Shown: positions 7,621 through 14,915 of the stretch, piece after piece
Layout of the letters: each line of letters starts with the position of its first letter
Position numbering within the stretch: position 1 is the first letter of the stretch
IMG/VR virus record: IMGVR_UViG_3300031576_000022
Span: 1 to 64,000 of that record
From: a virus
DNA length: 64,000 bases
Reading direction: 5' to 3' (one strand)
The notes under the pieces: model-generated
The model's input: only the letters and a program-made list of their open reading frames with translations
Databases searched by the model: none
What the model was told of the DNA's origin: nothing
Translations under genes and position numbers: made by a program

Positions 7621-8220
7621 ATGACGCCCCCTCGTGCATCAACTAGATATAAAAATGACCATATTTTGCGTGCATGGTTTGCGATGGAAGGTGAACCGAG
7701 TGTTCCATTATTTTTTCAGCAAACAAGATTTGTTTCACTTCCGCTACGCGAAGCAAGGATTGCATCTACTAATGCATTGATTGGTGCTGCTACAGCTCCG
7801 TTATATGATGTAGCTCAAAACCGTATTGAATGGGCTGCTGGTACAGCTCCCGCTGCAATTTTTCTTCCGTGCGCTGGATTACCACTTTTGATTGGTAGAG
7901 GCTTTAATGCATTTACTTTGACAGGAATTTTTAGTAAGTCAAGCAATGTGGATGATATTACTCCTGTTACCGATCAAAAGTTAAGTTCATTTGTTATATC
8001 TGGAATTGGTCTTGCAATATTTACAAATACATTGGATACTGAAGAAGGGGTTCCTTTTATTGAATCAAGGCTTCTGTTGAGATCAACAAGTATTTCTCAG
8101 GGATTAAACATGACATCAACTGTTGGTGGTCAATTGAATTCAATTTCTCTTGATATAACTGCAAATCCAAGCGATGAAGTAAGATTGCATGCTATTTGGC
8201 TTGAATATAAGGTTGCTTAA
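7621..8220 (+). CDS. structural protein, paralogue B
   Basis: AAGGAATC precedes ATG 7621. 199 residues, beta-rich, with central FLPCAGLPLL and C-terminal DEVRLHAIWLEYKVA shared with the 6930 gene. No signal peptide. Likely a virion surface or fibre component. The gene ends before a bidirectional terminator, facing the related gene at 8292-8843. Confidence 0.65.
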   Translation: MTPPRASTRYKNDHILRAWFAMEGEPSVPLFFQQTRFVSLPLREARIASTNALIGAATAPLYDVAQNRIEWAAGTAPAAIFLPCAGLPLLIGRGFNAFTLTGIFSKSSNVDDITPVTDQKLSSFVISGIGLAIFTNTLDTEEGVPFIESRLLLRSTSISQGLNMTSTVGGQLNSISLDITANPSDEVRLHAIWLEYKVA

Positions 8221-8240
8221 GGTTGTTTAAAGATATAAAC

Positions 8241-8275
8241 AAAAAAAACCAGACCTAAGCCTGGTTTTTTTGTTT
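8241..8275. terminator. bidirectional terminator
   Basis: AACCAG (8249-8254 region) pairs with CTGGTT (8261-8266), flanked by A-run on the left and T-run on the right, so it can stop transcription from both converging genes. Confidence 0.85.
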
Positions 8276-8291
8276 AATATTGATTGAATTA

Positions 8292-8843
8292 TTACAGTGC
8301 GCGAACCTCAACTCCCATTAGTGTCACAATCGTATCATTGACTGTTACGTTTACTTGAATTGCATGCATAACCATCAACGATTGCAATCCAACCGCTGCT
8401 GGTGCTGGCATTACCGTTTGAATCAGTGCTCCAGCGTCATTGGTGCGAACCGTAAATTGTCCACCAATTGTAAATGTTTTTGTAAAGGTTGGTGAGACAA
8501 AAACTGGCTGCGTTAGTCCACCAATAGAACCGACATTAACAAATGGAGAAACAATCATTGTTACTGTAACGGCTCCAGCCGGAATTCGAACATAAAGGGC
8601 GACTCTAAATCCGCCGCTAGCTCTTGTGCTTCCTATTGCTGACTGAAACGGGATTAGTGCGATTCCTGTAGTTGCTGTATCCCATACGATATTATTGGCA
8701 GCGGTTAGCATTGGCGTAGATGCTACACCAAGGTTTGCACCGGCACCGTTACGAGCGAGTATATGACTTGGTGCTGGAAAGAGTCCGGCCATTGCCGTAT
8801 TCGGATTAATTGATAGACCTTTTCTCGATGCTGGACCTGGCAT
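8292..8843 (-). CDS. structural protein, paralogue C
   Basis: AAGGAG precedes the ATG at 8843. 183 residues rich in Ala, Val, Thr and Pro (GVASTPMLTAANNIVWDTATTGIALIPF), beta-type. It resembles the 6930/7621 proteins in size and overall layout (early HILAR / HILRAW, central ALIPFQSA / FLPCAG, late MHAIQVNV with MGVEVRAL) but more distantly. Convergent orientation to its relatives suggests inversion or independent acquisition. Probably a virion protein. Confidence 0.55.
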   Translation of the reverse strand: MPGPASRKGLSINPNTAMAGLFPAPSHILARNGAGANLGVASTPMLTAANNIVWDTATTGIALIPFQSAIGSTRASGGFRVALYVRIPAGAVTVTMIVSPFVNVGSIGGLTQPVFVSPTFTKTFTIGGQFTVRTNDAGALIQTVMPAPAAVGLQSLMVMHAIQVNVTVNDTIVTLMGVEVRAL

Positions 8844-8877
8844 GGACCGACTCCTTTAGGTCGATTTGCTGTAGAAC

Positions 8878-8896
8878 TGAGCGAACCATTCGCTCA
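8878..8896. promoter_or_regulatory. perfect inverted repeat upstream of 8843 gene
   Basis: TGAGCGAA-CCA-TTCGCTCA, 8-bp perfect arms with a 3-nt loop, 35 bp upstream of the leftward start at 8843. It could be an operator or a weak terminator for the gene at 8939-9181; no T-run follows. Confidence 0.5.
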
Positions 8897-8938
8897 ACTC
8901 GCAAGCAATTTCACTGAAGCATATCACAATTTATGTAA

Positions 8939-9181
8939 TTATCCTTCTTGACCTGGAATAATTTTTCCTGATCCATAATTTATATTGATTCTTTTTGTTG
9001 GTTTTTCAGATAATTGTTTTTCAAGAAATTCAATGCGAATCTTCATTGTGATATTTTCTATAATCAATTGATCAATATTTAATTCTGTAGGTAATCTGAT
9101 AGTATTAATAGATTTAAATACAAAATCCCCACCACATTTTGAACAATAAAAATATCCATCATTATCATTTATATTTGCCAT
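8939..9181 (-). CDS. zinc-ribbon plus coiled-coil protein
   Basis: Residues 13-20 give YCSKCGGDF, half of a zinc knuckle, followed by a leucine/isoleucine-rich helix (IIENITMKIRIEFLEKQL) and a short basic tail. The start lies 12 nt from a copy of the 15-bp motif, whose reverse-strand GTAGGGGAAA could serve as a distant ribosome site. Function is unknown. Confidence 0.6.
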   Translation of the reverse strand: MANINDNDGYFYCSKCGGDFVFKSINTIRLPTELNIDQLIIENITMKIRIEFLEKQLSEKPTKRININYGSGKIIPGQEG

Positions 9182-9193
9182 TACAGAAAGCGC

Positions 9194-9208
9194 TTTCCCC
9201 TACTGGGA
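9194..9208 (+). repeat. dispersed 15-bp motif, copy 4
   Basis: TTTCCCCTACTGGGA. In the direction of the flanking leftward genes it reads TCCCAGTAGGGGAAA: its TAG is the stop codon of the zinc-ribbon gene at 9200-9352, and its AGGGGA lies upstream of the start at 9181. Confidence 0.85.
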
Positions 9209-9352
9209 TACGAAGTTTTTATAGTCCTTAGATAACCATCCACAATTTTCGCATTTGGCTCTAATAATTCTTGGATTGTTTATCATTGTTTTTGCACGAA
9301 TTATTTTTCCACATATAGGGCATGATATTTTCAATGGATTCCAGACTATCAT
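9200..9352 (-). CDS. small zinc-ribbon protein, 50 aa
   Basis: ATG at 9352 opens MIVWNPLKISCPICGK, later CENCGWLSKDY, ending FVSQ at the TAG inside the motif. Two CxxC pairs 20 residues apart form a classic zinc ribbon. It lies between the sigma-factor gene and the 8939 zinc protein on the same strand. Possibly a transcription-modulating ribbon protein (inference). No strong ribosome site is visible. Confidence 0.7.
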   Translation of the reverse strand: MIVWNPLKISCPICGKIIRAKTMINNPRIIRAKCENCGWLSKDYKNFVSQ

Positions 9353-9394
9353 TGGCTCGCTACCACGAGCGGTTGCATTGCAGCCTCATCCCAA

Positions 9395-10222
9395 TTAATT
9401 ATCCTCCCAATCGTCGATTCCAATAACCTCAACCTTTCTTCTTATTTCATTTATTGTTGAATATAAAATTTGTCGGATTCTTTCTCTTGTTAATTCTGGT
9501 TTTATTTCTTTTGATATTTCCTTTAATGTCATTGATTGATGGTATCCAATTCCATATCTCATTTTTATTATTTTTTGTGTTCTCTCTGGAAGATTATTTA
9601 TAAGTTTAGCAACTTCGTGTATACATTCAGATGACATTATATTTTTTAGTGTAGTATTTCCTTCTGATGGTTCATGAATTATATTGTCAGTAGATACTAC
9701 AGTATGTACAGAATTAGCTTGTATAATTGCATTAATTGTAGAATGTGTTATCTTGCATCCCTTTCCTATTGCATATGGAATCATTGGTTTGATTGCTAAG
9801 TTATGATCTCCTCGTGCAGATAGTATATTTTTTATTTTTTCTATTCTTTTTCTGATAAATTGCATATAAGATGGAACTCTAATTCTTCCAGAAGATTCAA
9901 TTGCTCTTAATATTTTTTGTGTAATCCATAATGTTGCATAAGTTGAAAATTTAAATCCTGCGCTTGGATTAAATTTTCTTATTGCATTAAATAATCCAAT
10001 ATTTCCTTCTGATATTAAATCTTCAAAAAGAACACCTTTTCCTATATATTTTTTTGCTATAAGTATTACAAGGCGAAGGTTTGATGTAATTAATTTATTT
10101 CTTGCTTCAATATCACCAGATAACGACCTAAGTGAAAGTGATACTTCTTCTTCTTTTGTAAGTAGTTTATATTTTGATATTTCTTTAAAATATAAAAAAA
10201 TATCAATTTGAAGTTTACTCAT
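9395..10222 (-). CDS. phage sigma-70-family factor
   Basis: 275 residues. Residues about 44-110 carry region 2 (LVILIAKKYIGKGVLFEDLISEGNIGLFNAIRKFNP, with KFSTYATLWITQKILRAI for -10 recognition and melting). Residues about 205-262 carry region 4 (LPERTQKIIKMRYGIG, then TLKEISKEIKPELTRERIRQILYSTINEIRRK), the -35-binding HTH. Region 1.1 is absent, as in group 3/RpoH-like or phage factors. It should direct RNA polymerase to phage promoters; the TTGAC(C/T)-17-TATAAT promoters in this window are candidates (inference). The N-terminus overlaps the upstream membrane-protein gene by 8 nt. Confidence 0.9.
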   Translation of the reverse strand: MSKLQIDIFLYFKEISKYKLLTKEEEVSLSLRSLSGDIEARNKLITSNLRLVILIAKKYIGKGVLFEDLISEGNIGLFNAIRKFNPSAGFKFSTYATLWITQKILRAIESSGRIRVPSYMQFIRKRIEKIKNILSARGDHNLAIKPMIPYAIGKGCKITHSTINAIIQANSVHTVVSTDNIIHEPSEGNTTLKNIMSSECIHEVAKLINNLPERTQKIIKMRYGIGYHQSMTLKEISKEIKPELTRERIRQILYSTINEIRRKVEVIGIDDWEDN

Positions 10223-10499
10223 TTTTATATTTTAATAATTTATCTACCATTATTGCAATAAGTATTCCAGTAATAATTTCTCCTAAACCGTAATGAATTA
10301 TATATGAACCATGTATTATTAGATAAAAAAATATTATAGATGATACAATGGTTACGAATGATATTATAAATTGTTTTGTTTTTGGAAATGGCATAATATC
10401 TCCACCACCAATTCCAATAACAAGTTTATCACTATCTGGTTTTTCTTGTTCTTTATGATTCTGCATGGGATCGCGCCATCTATTTATTGGCAAAACCAT
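10215..10499 (-). CDS. two-helix membrane protein, possible holin
   Basis: 94 residues. Polar N-terminus to about residue 38, then two hydrophobic helices (FIISFVTIVSSIIFFYLII about 43-61; GEIITGILIAIMVDKLL about 72-88), and a short charged tail. Size and topology suit a holin or other small phage membrane protein; no lysin is adjacent, so holin is only a possibility. A shorter start at MQNHKEQ is equally plausible. Confidence 0.65.
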   Translation of the reverse strand: MVLPINRWRDPMQNHKEQEKPDSDKLVIGIGGGDIMPFPKTKQFIISFVTIVSSIIFFYLIIHGSYIIHYGLGEIITGILIAIMVDKLLKYKNE

Positions 10500-10567
10500 A
10501 CATCTTCTTTCTTTATGTAAAATCTTATAAATTCTTTTATTAAATTTTGATTATTAAAATTTTGTTC

Positions 10568-10964
10568 GGTGGACCTGCGGGAGAATTGAACTCCCGGTCT
10601 CATGATATTCTGCCTTAAAGCTCTCGTTCACGCTTATAGCACATTCGGTTTGGTGTTTATTTTAAATTTAGCGCCGATAGGCACCGCTAAATTGTTGCTG
10701 CTTTAACGTGCTCATCGGGTTATCGCAGCGACCCGAATCATTTTTCCGTGCTGAATTATGCATTGTTCCGATCGCACGGTTTCGGACAATACATCGCTTG
10801 CTGCGGATTAGGCAGCGACGGCCACAAAAGCGCGAGCGCTTCCGGGGCCAGCGAGCAGATTGTCGTTCTTGGCAATTATTGGTTCTCCGGGTGATTTACG
10901 AGGCCAACCGGAATCCTCGAAGCGCGAGCTTGGGCATTATATCTGATCGATCCCTTTCAGGCCC
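10568..10964 (-). ncRNA. ssrA: tmRNA (transfer-messenger RNA), one-piece
   Basis: Rescue RNA that recycles stalled ribosomes and tags the nascent chain. The 5' end GGGCCTG (complement of 10958-10964) pairs with the 3' strand CAGGTCC (complement of 10571-10577); the third pair is G.U, the alanine identity element. A T-arm (CGGGAG, loop TTCAATT, CTCCCG) precedes the 3' strand, and GGGATCGAT near the 5' end fits the tmRNA D-loop region. The tag frame is at 10808-10873. Several helices match the pseudoknot domains, including TTGTTCCGA/TCGGACAA (10763-10789) crossed by CCGTGC/GCACGG (10746-10751 with 10774-10779). ACC is encoded but the final A of CCA is not. No smpB is seen in the window. Confidence 0.93.
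10808..10873 (-). other. tmRNA tag reading frame
   Basis: Resume codon GCC at 10873; the encoded tag is 21 residues, beginning AKNDNLLAG and ending RAFVAVAA before TAA. The N-D-N start and the hydrophobic VAVAA end are typical of tags recognised by ClpXP/ClpAP. It is longer than the usual 10-15 residue tags and contains an internal Gly/Pro/Ser/Arg stretch. The stop lies in a GCTGC/GCAGC hairpin, as is usual for tmRNA. Confidence 0.9.
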
Positions 10965-10979
10965 ATTTATTGCATTTAC

Positions 10980-11008
10980 AGCATACGCCTGCCTTTCCGA
11001 CGAGTCAA
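10980..11008 (-). promoter_or_regulatory. tmRNA promoter
   Basis: On the minus strand TTGACT (11003-11008) and TATGCT (10980-10985) are 17 bp apart, 15 bp upstream of the mature 5' end, leaving a short leader for RNase P. Its -35 is one arm of a perfect inverted repeat with the rightward TTGACT at 11037. Confidence 0.65.
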
Positions 11009-11036
11009 CGATTCATTCGAATTTTTTAATTTCGGT

Positions 11037-11187
11037 TTGACTCGAATGCAAAAATCGCAGAGAATTGACGCGCGAAAGATGATTGAAGATTTCGACCGAA
11101 ATCGTTTCAGCCGATTTTTGTCGGTGGATAAAAACCGCCAAATCTTCTTCATCATGTCAACCGTCTATTGGAATATCGGGGAAAACA
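11037..11187 (+). promoter_or_regulatory. divergent promoter and structured leader of the ParB-like gene
   Basis: TTGACT at 11037-11042, weak -10 GAGAAT at 11060-11065 after 17 bp. The leader holds an 8-bp helix GAAGATTT (11085-11092) with AAATCTTC (11140-11147) enclosing CGA/TCG (11093-11104), CCGA/TCGG (11111-11124) and GGTGG/CCGCC (11123-11139). The last two share bases 11123-11124, so they are mutually exclusive. GGGGAAAAC is the ribosome site. Possibly a cis-regulatory RNA (inference). Confidence 0.5.
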
Positions 11188-12297
11188 ATGGCGACTAAAG
11201 ATCCAACCGACTACACCTATTTAGATGAAGTAGCAAAACAAACAATTCCCGGTGGTACAAAAAAGATTGGTATGTTTTTTCCTGAAGAATTGACGTTGAT
11301 TCGTGATAGGGGTCATTATTTGTATGACCCTCGTGTTGAAAAAGAATTCGATGAAGATATTGTAAAAGGAATTATGGAGATTGGGCTATCAAAATCTATT
11401 GATGCACAGAAAATACGTATGGATGATGGTACATGTATTCTTGCGGTTACCGATGGTAGGCAGGGAATAATAAATACTTTAGAAGCAAATCGCAGATTAG
11501 TTGAACGTGGAGATAAACCATTAAAGGTTAAAGTTGAAGTTAGAGAGGAAGATGAAACGCTTGCAATTCGCCGCATGGTTATAAATAACGAGCATGTTCA
11601 ACTAGATGATCCAGTAACAAAAGGATTCAAGGCTAATAGATTGAAAGAGAGGGGTGTTCCGGTTGAATTGATTTGTCAAGATTTTCGTTGTGTTCCAGAA
11701 ACGCTATCAAATTGGATTAATCTTACCAAGTTATGTGTTTACGTTCAAAAATTAGTTCAGACAGAAAAGCTCGCAATGACTGCTGCGTTAAAATTACGGA
11801 GCCTTTCTCCTACTGAGCAAAAAGTGGAGGCTGATAAAATTGTTGCTGGTGTAAAAAAATCGAGTCGTGGTGCTGGCAACGAACATAAAGGTGTTGATAA
11901 GAGAAGAATTAAAAGGTTGCATGAATTGCTTGGAACTAAAAATGAAATAGTAAAAAGGGTTTTTGATTGGCTTGTTGGTAATCTTGAAGATGATAGTGTA
12001 AAAGATTTGATTAATTTTGATGTTTTATTAAAGGATAGTGGAAAAAATAATAAAAATGATAATAATTCGAATAATGGAGCTATTGGGAAAAGAGGAAGAA
12101 AGAAAAGGGAAAATCAAATTGATGATACTGAACAAAACAGGACGCTTGCTGCTATATTTGGACATAGAAATGTTGATGTTGATGGCAATATTGATGATAA
12201 TCTCGATGAAGCAGATGGTGATCTTGTTAGTGATGAGGATTTAGCCTGTTTGGTTGATGATGATGGGCTGGACGATGGGATCTGTAGCGATGATTAA
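11188..12297 (+). CDS. ParB-like nuclease/partition-domain protein
   Basis: ATG 11188 (MATKDPTDYTYL) follows GGGGAAAAC; the longer frame from 11083 runs through the structured leader and is rejected. 369 residues. Residues about 50-150 have the ParB/Srx layout (DEDIVKGIMEIGLSKSI, VTDGRQGIINTLEANRRL); a helical DNA-binding middle follows (LICQDFRCVPETLSNWINL resembles an HTH). The C-terminal third is Asn/Lys-rich then strongly acidic. Roles could be genome partition or ParB-type regulation. An in-frame copy of the 15-bp motif at 11804 encodes SPTE. Confidence 0.75.
   Translation: MATKDPTDYTYLDEVAKQTIPGGTKKIGMFFPEELTLIRDRGHYLYDPRVEKEFDEDIVKGIMEIGLSKSIDAQKIRMDDGTCILAVTDGRQGIINTLEANRRLVERGDKPLKVKVEVREEDETLAIRRMVINNEHVQLDDPVTKGFKANRLKERGVPVELICQDFRCVPETLSNWINLTKLCVYVQKLVQTEKLAMTAALKLRSLSPTEQKVEADKIVAGVKKSSRGAGNEHKGVDKRRIKRLHELLGTKNEIVKRVFDWLVGNLEDDSVKDLINFDVLLKDSGKNNKNDNNSNNGAIGKRGRKKRENQIDDTEQNRTLAAIFGHRNVDVDGNIDDNLDEADGDLVSDEDLACLVDDDGLDDGICSDD
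11804..11818 (+). repeat. dispersed 15-bp motif, copy 5 (intragenic)
   Basis: TTTCTCCTACTGAGC inside the ParB-like gene, sense orientation, encoding part of LSPTEQ. Confidence 0.75.
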
Positions 12298-12419
12298 ATA
12301 ATTTCATAGGAATAGCTAGTGTTGGGTTGACGAAACGATTTCATCGTGTATATTTATCACGCATTCAAGATTCTCAAGTCGAGGATCAAAAACTACTGCT
12401 ACCAGTTTGGAGAAGAATC

Positions 12420-12713
12420 ATGAGCCTGTTGGATACGATTAATTCCGCAACGTCGCAGAAGTCGCTGTCGGGGAAGGTAAGCGAGGAGACGTATAAGCGT
12501 TTTGACGCTGCCTGTATGCATTTAGGGTTGAATCGAAATAAGGCCGTTGCTGCGGCCTGTACTGAGGGACTGACGACCTTGGAGGCAGCTTGCAAGGATC
12601 GACCTGCAAAGCCCCCACGCGGTGCTAAGGCTAAGGCTAAGGCTGCTGCGGCTGCTGCGGTTGCGGCTGGTGCGAGTGCAGAGGATGTTTTCGGTAGTGG
12701 GAAGAAGAAGTAG
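12420..12713 (+). CDS. ribbon-helix-helix-like protein with Ala/Lys tail
   Basis: GGAGAAGA precedes ATG 12420 (MSLLDTINSATS); the earlier in-frame start at 12327 lacks a ribosome site. Residues about 15-50 (LSGKVSEETYKRFDAACMHLGLNRNKAVAAACTEGL) look like a strand followed by two helices, as in RHH DNA-binding proteins. The tail is a histone-H1-like run of Lys-Ala repeats ending SGKKK, suited to DNA compaction. The gene is much richer in G+C than its surroundings, so it may be acquired. A role with the adjacent ParB-like protein is possible (inference). Confidence 0.65.
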   Translation: MSLLDTINSATSQKSLSGKVSEETYKRFDAACMHLGLNRNKAVAAACTEGLTTLEAACKDRPAKPPRGAKAKAKAAAAAAVAAGASAEDVFGSGKKK

Positions 12714-12733
12714 TAAAGAAGTAATAATAAATA

Positions 12734-12769
12734 ACCTATGTGTTTGTTCATAAAAACGAGCACATAGGT
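12734..12769. terminator. inverted repeat after the RHH-like gene
   Basis: ACCTATGTG (12734-12742) and CACATAGGT (12761-12769), perfect 9-bp arms with an 18-nt loop. No T-run on the plus strand, so it is either a weak terminator or an operator for the next gene at 12788. Confidence 0.5.
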
Positions 12770-12787
12770 AAAGGGATGGTTTGGTAG

Positions 12788-13159
12788 ATGAATTATGCAG
12801 TTAATTCTATCGAGACTGAAAAAGAACCACAAAAAAGTAGGGGTATTCCAAAGGCAAAAGAAATATTTCGGTTTTTGAAGAATGTAACTGTAAATACTGA
12901 TGGTGTTCAATGGATTTTGATTGATGGTAGTAATAGGAGTTATTTTACGAATTTGGATAGCCTGTTTATTAAGATGATTAATTTACATCTTCATAGAATG
13001 AAGCAATTAGATGGTGATATGGTAAAAAATTTTATTGAATTATTGAAACAGGGATGGATTGAGTGTAAAAAATTGGGAGAAGAGTTAGAGGGATATGCTA
13101 GATTAGTTCATGAAAGTGTGAGATTGGTGGGTGAATCGAAAAACGAAGGATTACAATAG
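12788..13159 (+). CDS. hypothetical protein, 123 aa
   Basis: ATG 12788 follows GGTTTGGTAG, a modest site. Contains GVQWILIDGSNRSYF and a helical second half. No family is recognised. It ends 1 bp before the MazG-like gene, so the two are co-translated. Confidence 0.6.
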   Translation: MNYAVNSIETEKEPQKSRGIPKAKEIFRFLKNVTVNTDGVQWILIDGSNRSYFTNLDSLFIKMINLHLHRMKQLDGDMVKNFIELLKQGWIECKKLGEELEGYARLVHESVRLVGESKNEGLQ

Positions 13160-13160
13160 A

Positions 13161-13886
13161 ATGATTAACAAAGAATATATTGAAAATGCATTAATAACAG
13201 AATCAAAAGATTTTGATTCTATTACAAATAGATTTAATCATGTTCATTTGATGCGTGTTGTTCATGGTGCAATGGGTCTTTGTACTGAATCTGCTGAATT
13301 TCTTGATACCGTAAAAAAACATATTTTTTACGGTAAATTTATTGATATTGTTAATATTGAAGAAGAATTAGGAGATTTAATGTGGTATATGGCAATTATT
13401 ATGGATGCAATGCATATTAATCCGAATTCAGTTATGGAGTCAAATATTGCTAAATTGAAGAAAAGGTATGGTGATAAGTTTAGTGAGTGGAGTGCGATCA
13501 ATCGAAATGTTGAAAAGGAATATGAAGCGCTTAAGGTTGCGGTTGATATCGTCAAGGAATCTGGTGGTACATTAGATATGACTGTTATGCCAGATGGAAG
13601 TCCACAAGTTTTTCAAGTAAAAGATTTCATGGTTGATAAGGATGATAGTATTGTTTCAAATAAATCAAGGATGCATCCATCTGTAATGCATATTATGCAG
13701 TTTTTTGTATATTCGCATTTGCCGATTAATTTACAAAAGATCAGTAAGCCTTTTTCCGATCTTGCGATAATTATTTCTGATGGTCCGCAGAATGCAGAAA
13801 CTACTACCGCATTAAGAAAACTATTGGAGGCTAAGGATTGTGCTGTTCGTTCGTATATTGCAAAAGATAATCCAAGCGATATTTAG
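13161..13886 (+). CDS. MazG-like nucleotide pyrophosphohydrolase
   Basis: ATG 13161 (MINKEYIENALI) follows GAAGGATTA. Residues about 30-95 show the all-alpha NTP-PPase pattern: TESAEFLDTVKKH with ESAEF, then EEELGDLMWYMAIIMDAM with EELGD, the E-x2-E and E-x2-D metal ligands. The 120-residue C-terminal extension ends LRKLLEAKDCAVRSYI and is not recognised. Phage MazG proteins hydrolyse (d)NTPs or alarmones to aid replication (family knowledge). Confidence 0.8.
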   Translation: MINKEYIENALITESKDFDSITNRFNHVHLMRVVHGAMGLCTESAEFLDTVKKHIFYGKFIDIVNIEEELGDLMWYMAIIMDAMHINPNSVMESNIAKLKKRYGDKFSEWSAINRNVEKEYEALKVAVDIVKESGGTLDMTVMPDGSPQVFQVKDFMVDKDDSIVSNKSRMHPSVMHIMQFFVYSHLPINLQKISKPFSDLAIIISDGPQNAETTTALRKLLEAKDCAVRSYIAKDNPSDI

Positions 13887-13982
13887 GTGCTCAGATTTAT
13901 TTTTGATGTTATATATAAAATATTTGATTATTTAATTGATAATAGTGAAACAAGGGAGAATGATTCAAATTATCGACGGTAA
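13887..13982 (+). CDS. possible small ORF, 31 aa
   Basis: GTG directly after the MazG stop opens VLRFIFDVIYKIFDYLI, then a polar tail. No ribosome site of its own; translational coupling only. Weak call; the space could equally be untranslated. Confidence 0.25.
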   Translation: MLRFIFDVIYKIFDYLIDNSETRENDSNYRR

Positions 13983-14008
13983 GTTTTTAATATAAGGATT
14001 ATACAGTA

Positions 14009-14209
14009 ATGGTTGTTGATTTAAATGGTTGCGAACTTTTATTTGAAAAAGCTCCAGATGAATTTAATAATAGTAATGGTGGAAGTATCGCCCTGGTTTC
14101 TAAATTGAAGGCTGGTGGATATACTGTATTAGCTTCGTTTGATTTTATTGGGTTAATTGGATTGAATAATATGATTGAAGATGTTATTGTTAATTGGAAG
14201 AATAAATAA
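14009..14209 (+). CDS. hypothetical protein, 66 aa
   Basis: AAGGA precedes ATG 14009. Small protein with central SIALVSKLKAGGYTVLASFDFIGLIGL; hydrophobic but no clear transmembrane helix. Function is unknown. Confidence 0.55.
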   Translation: MVVDLNGCELLFEKAPDEFNNSNGGSIALVSKLKAGGYTVLASFDFIGLIGLNNMIEDVIVNWKNK

Positions 14210-14219
14210 AGATAAAATT

Positions 14220-14915
14220 ATGAAAAAAATAATTGGTAGTATAGTAGGAAATTTTTATATTATTGATCTTATTGATAAAATCGGTTTTGAGAAAATCTAT
14301 AAAGTTCAGTGTGTATGTAAATCAATTGGTAGTATAACGGAAAGTGGTCTTAATGCAAAGATATCATGTGGATGTACTAATATAATTGGTCCGCATAGGA
14401 TTGGATTATCTGTTCACTGTTATCAATTCATTCGATTTTTAGGTGATAATAATGGAAGGCATCTGTATGAAATTTCCTGTAATAATTGTAGGACAAACTC
14501 AATCGTGCATGGAAATTATGGGAAGAAATTATGTCCATCTTGCCCCAGATCATGTATTGTTAATGGAATTCACGTCAAGTTGGACGAGGAAGCCAAGAGG
14601 ATTGGAATACACAGGAATGCTTTACGACAAAGATTTAATAGGATGCGTGTGGATGAAGCGATTGTACGTGTTCGCAGTAACGTAGGAGGGAAAAAGGGGA
14701 TTCATGGTAAGGTATGGTTTCATAATATATTAGATTCAATACCAAATCATTTGAAAAGAATAAATAAGATTAATAAGCGTGCGTTTGTTTATTATTGGAT
14801 AAGAAAAGGTACAGATCCAAGTATTGCTATACAAATGGCCGTAGATGGCTGTAGACCTGCTGTATCTGGTGATTTTTTAAATGCATATGGATTGACTGCT
14901 GCTCAAGCAGTATAA
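14220..14915 (+). CDS. zinc-finger/HTH protein, homing-nuclease-like
   Basis: ATG 14220 (MKKIIGSIVGNFYII) is chosen because the earlier frame overlaps the upstream gene. Two cysteine clusters (CVCKSIG with CGCTN near residues 30-60; CNNCRTN with CPSCPRSC near 95-120) suggest zinc fingers. Residues about 125-160 (VKLDEEAKRIGIHRNALRQRFN, DEAIVR) match the helix-turn-helix module found at the C-termini of phage homing endonucleases. No HNH or GIY-YIG catalytic centre is visible, so it may be only a DNA-binding protein. Confidence 0.6.
   Translation: MKKIIGSIVGNFYIIDLIDKIGFEKIYKVQCVCKSIGSITESGLNAKISCGCTNIIGPHRIGLSVHCYQFIRFLGDNNGRHLYEISCNNCRTNSIVHGNYGKKLCPSCPRSCIVNGIHVKLDEEAKRIGIHRNALRQRFNRMRVDEAIVRVRSNVGGKKGIHGKVWFHNILDSIPNHLKRINKINKRAFVYYWIRKGTDPSIAIQMAVDGCRPAVSGDFLNAYGLTAAQAV

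Noticed and set aside
10568-10645. Partial tRNA (T-arm and 3' acceptor strand only)
   Set aside because: The missing 5' strand was found 390 nt away at 10958-10964 with a tag frame between, so this is the 3' end of a tmRNA, not a broken tRNA.
10708-11040. 110-aa rightward ORF
   Set aside because: It lies antisense over the tmRNA gene, is Arg-rich with no ribosome site, and is explained by the GC-rich RNA gene.
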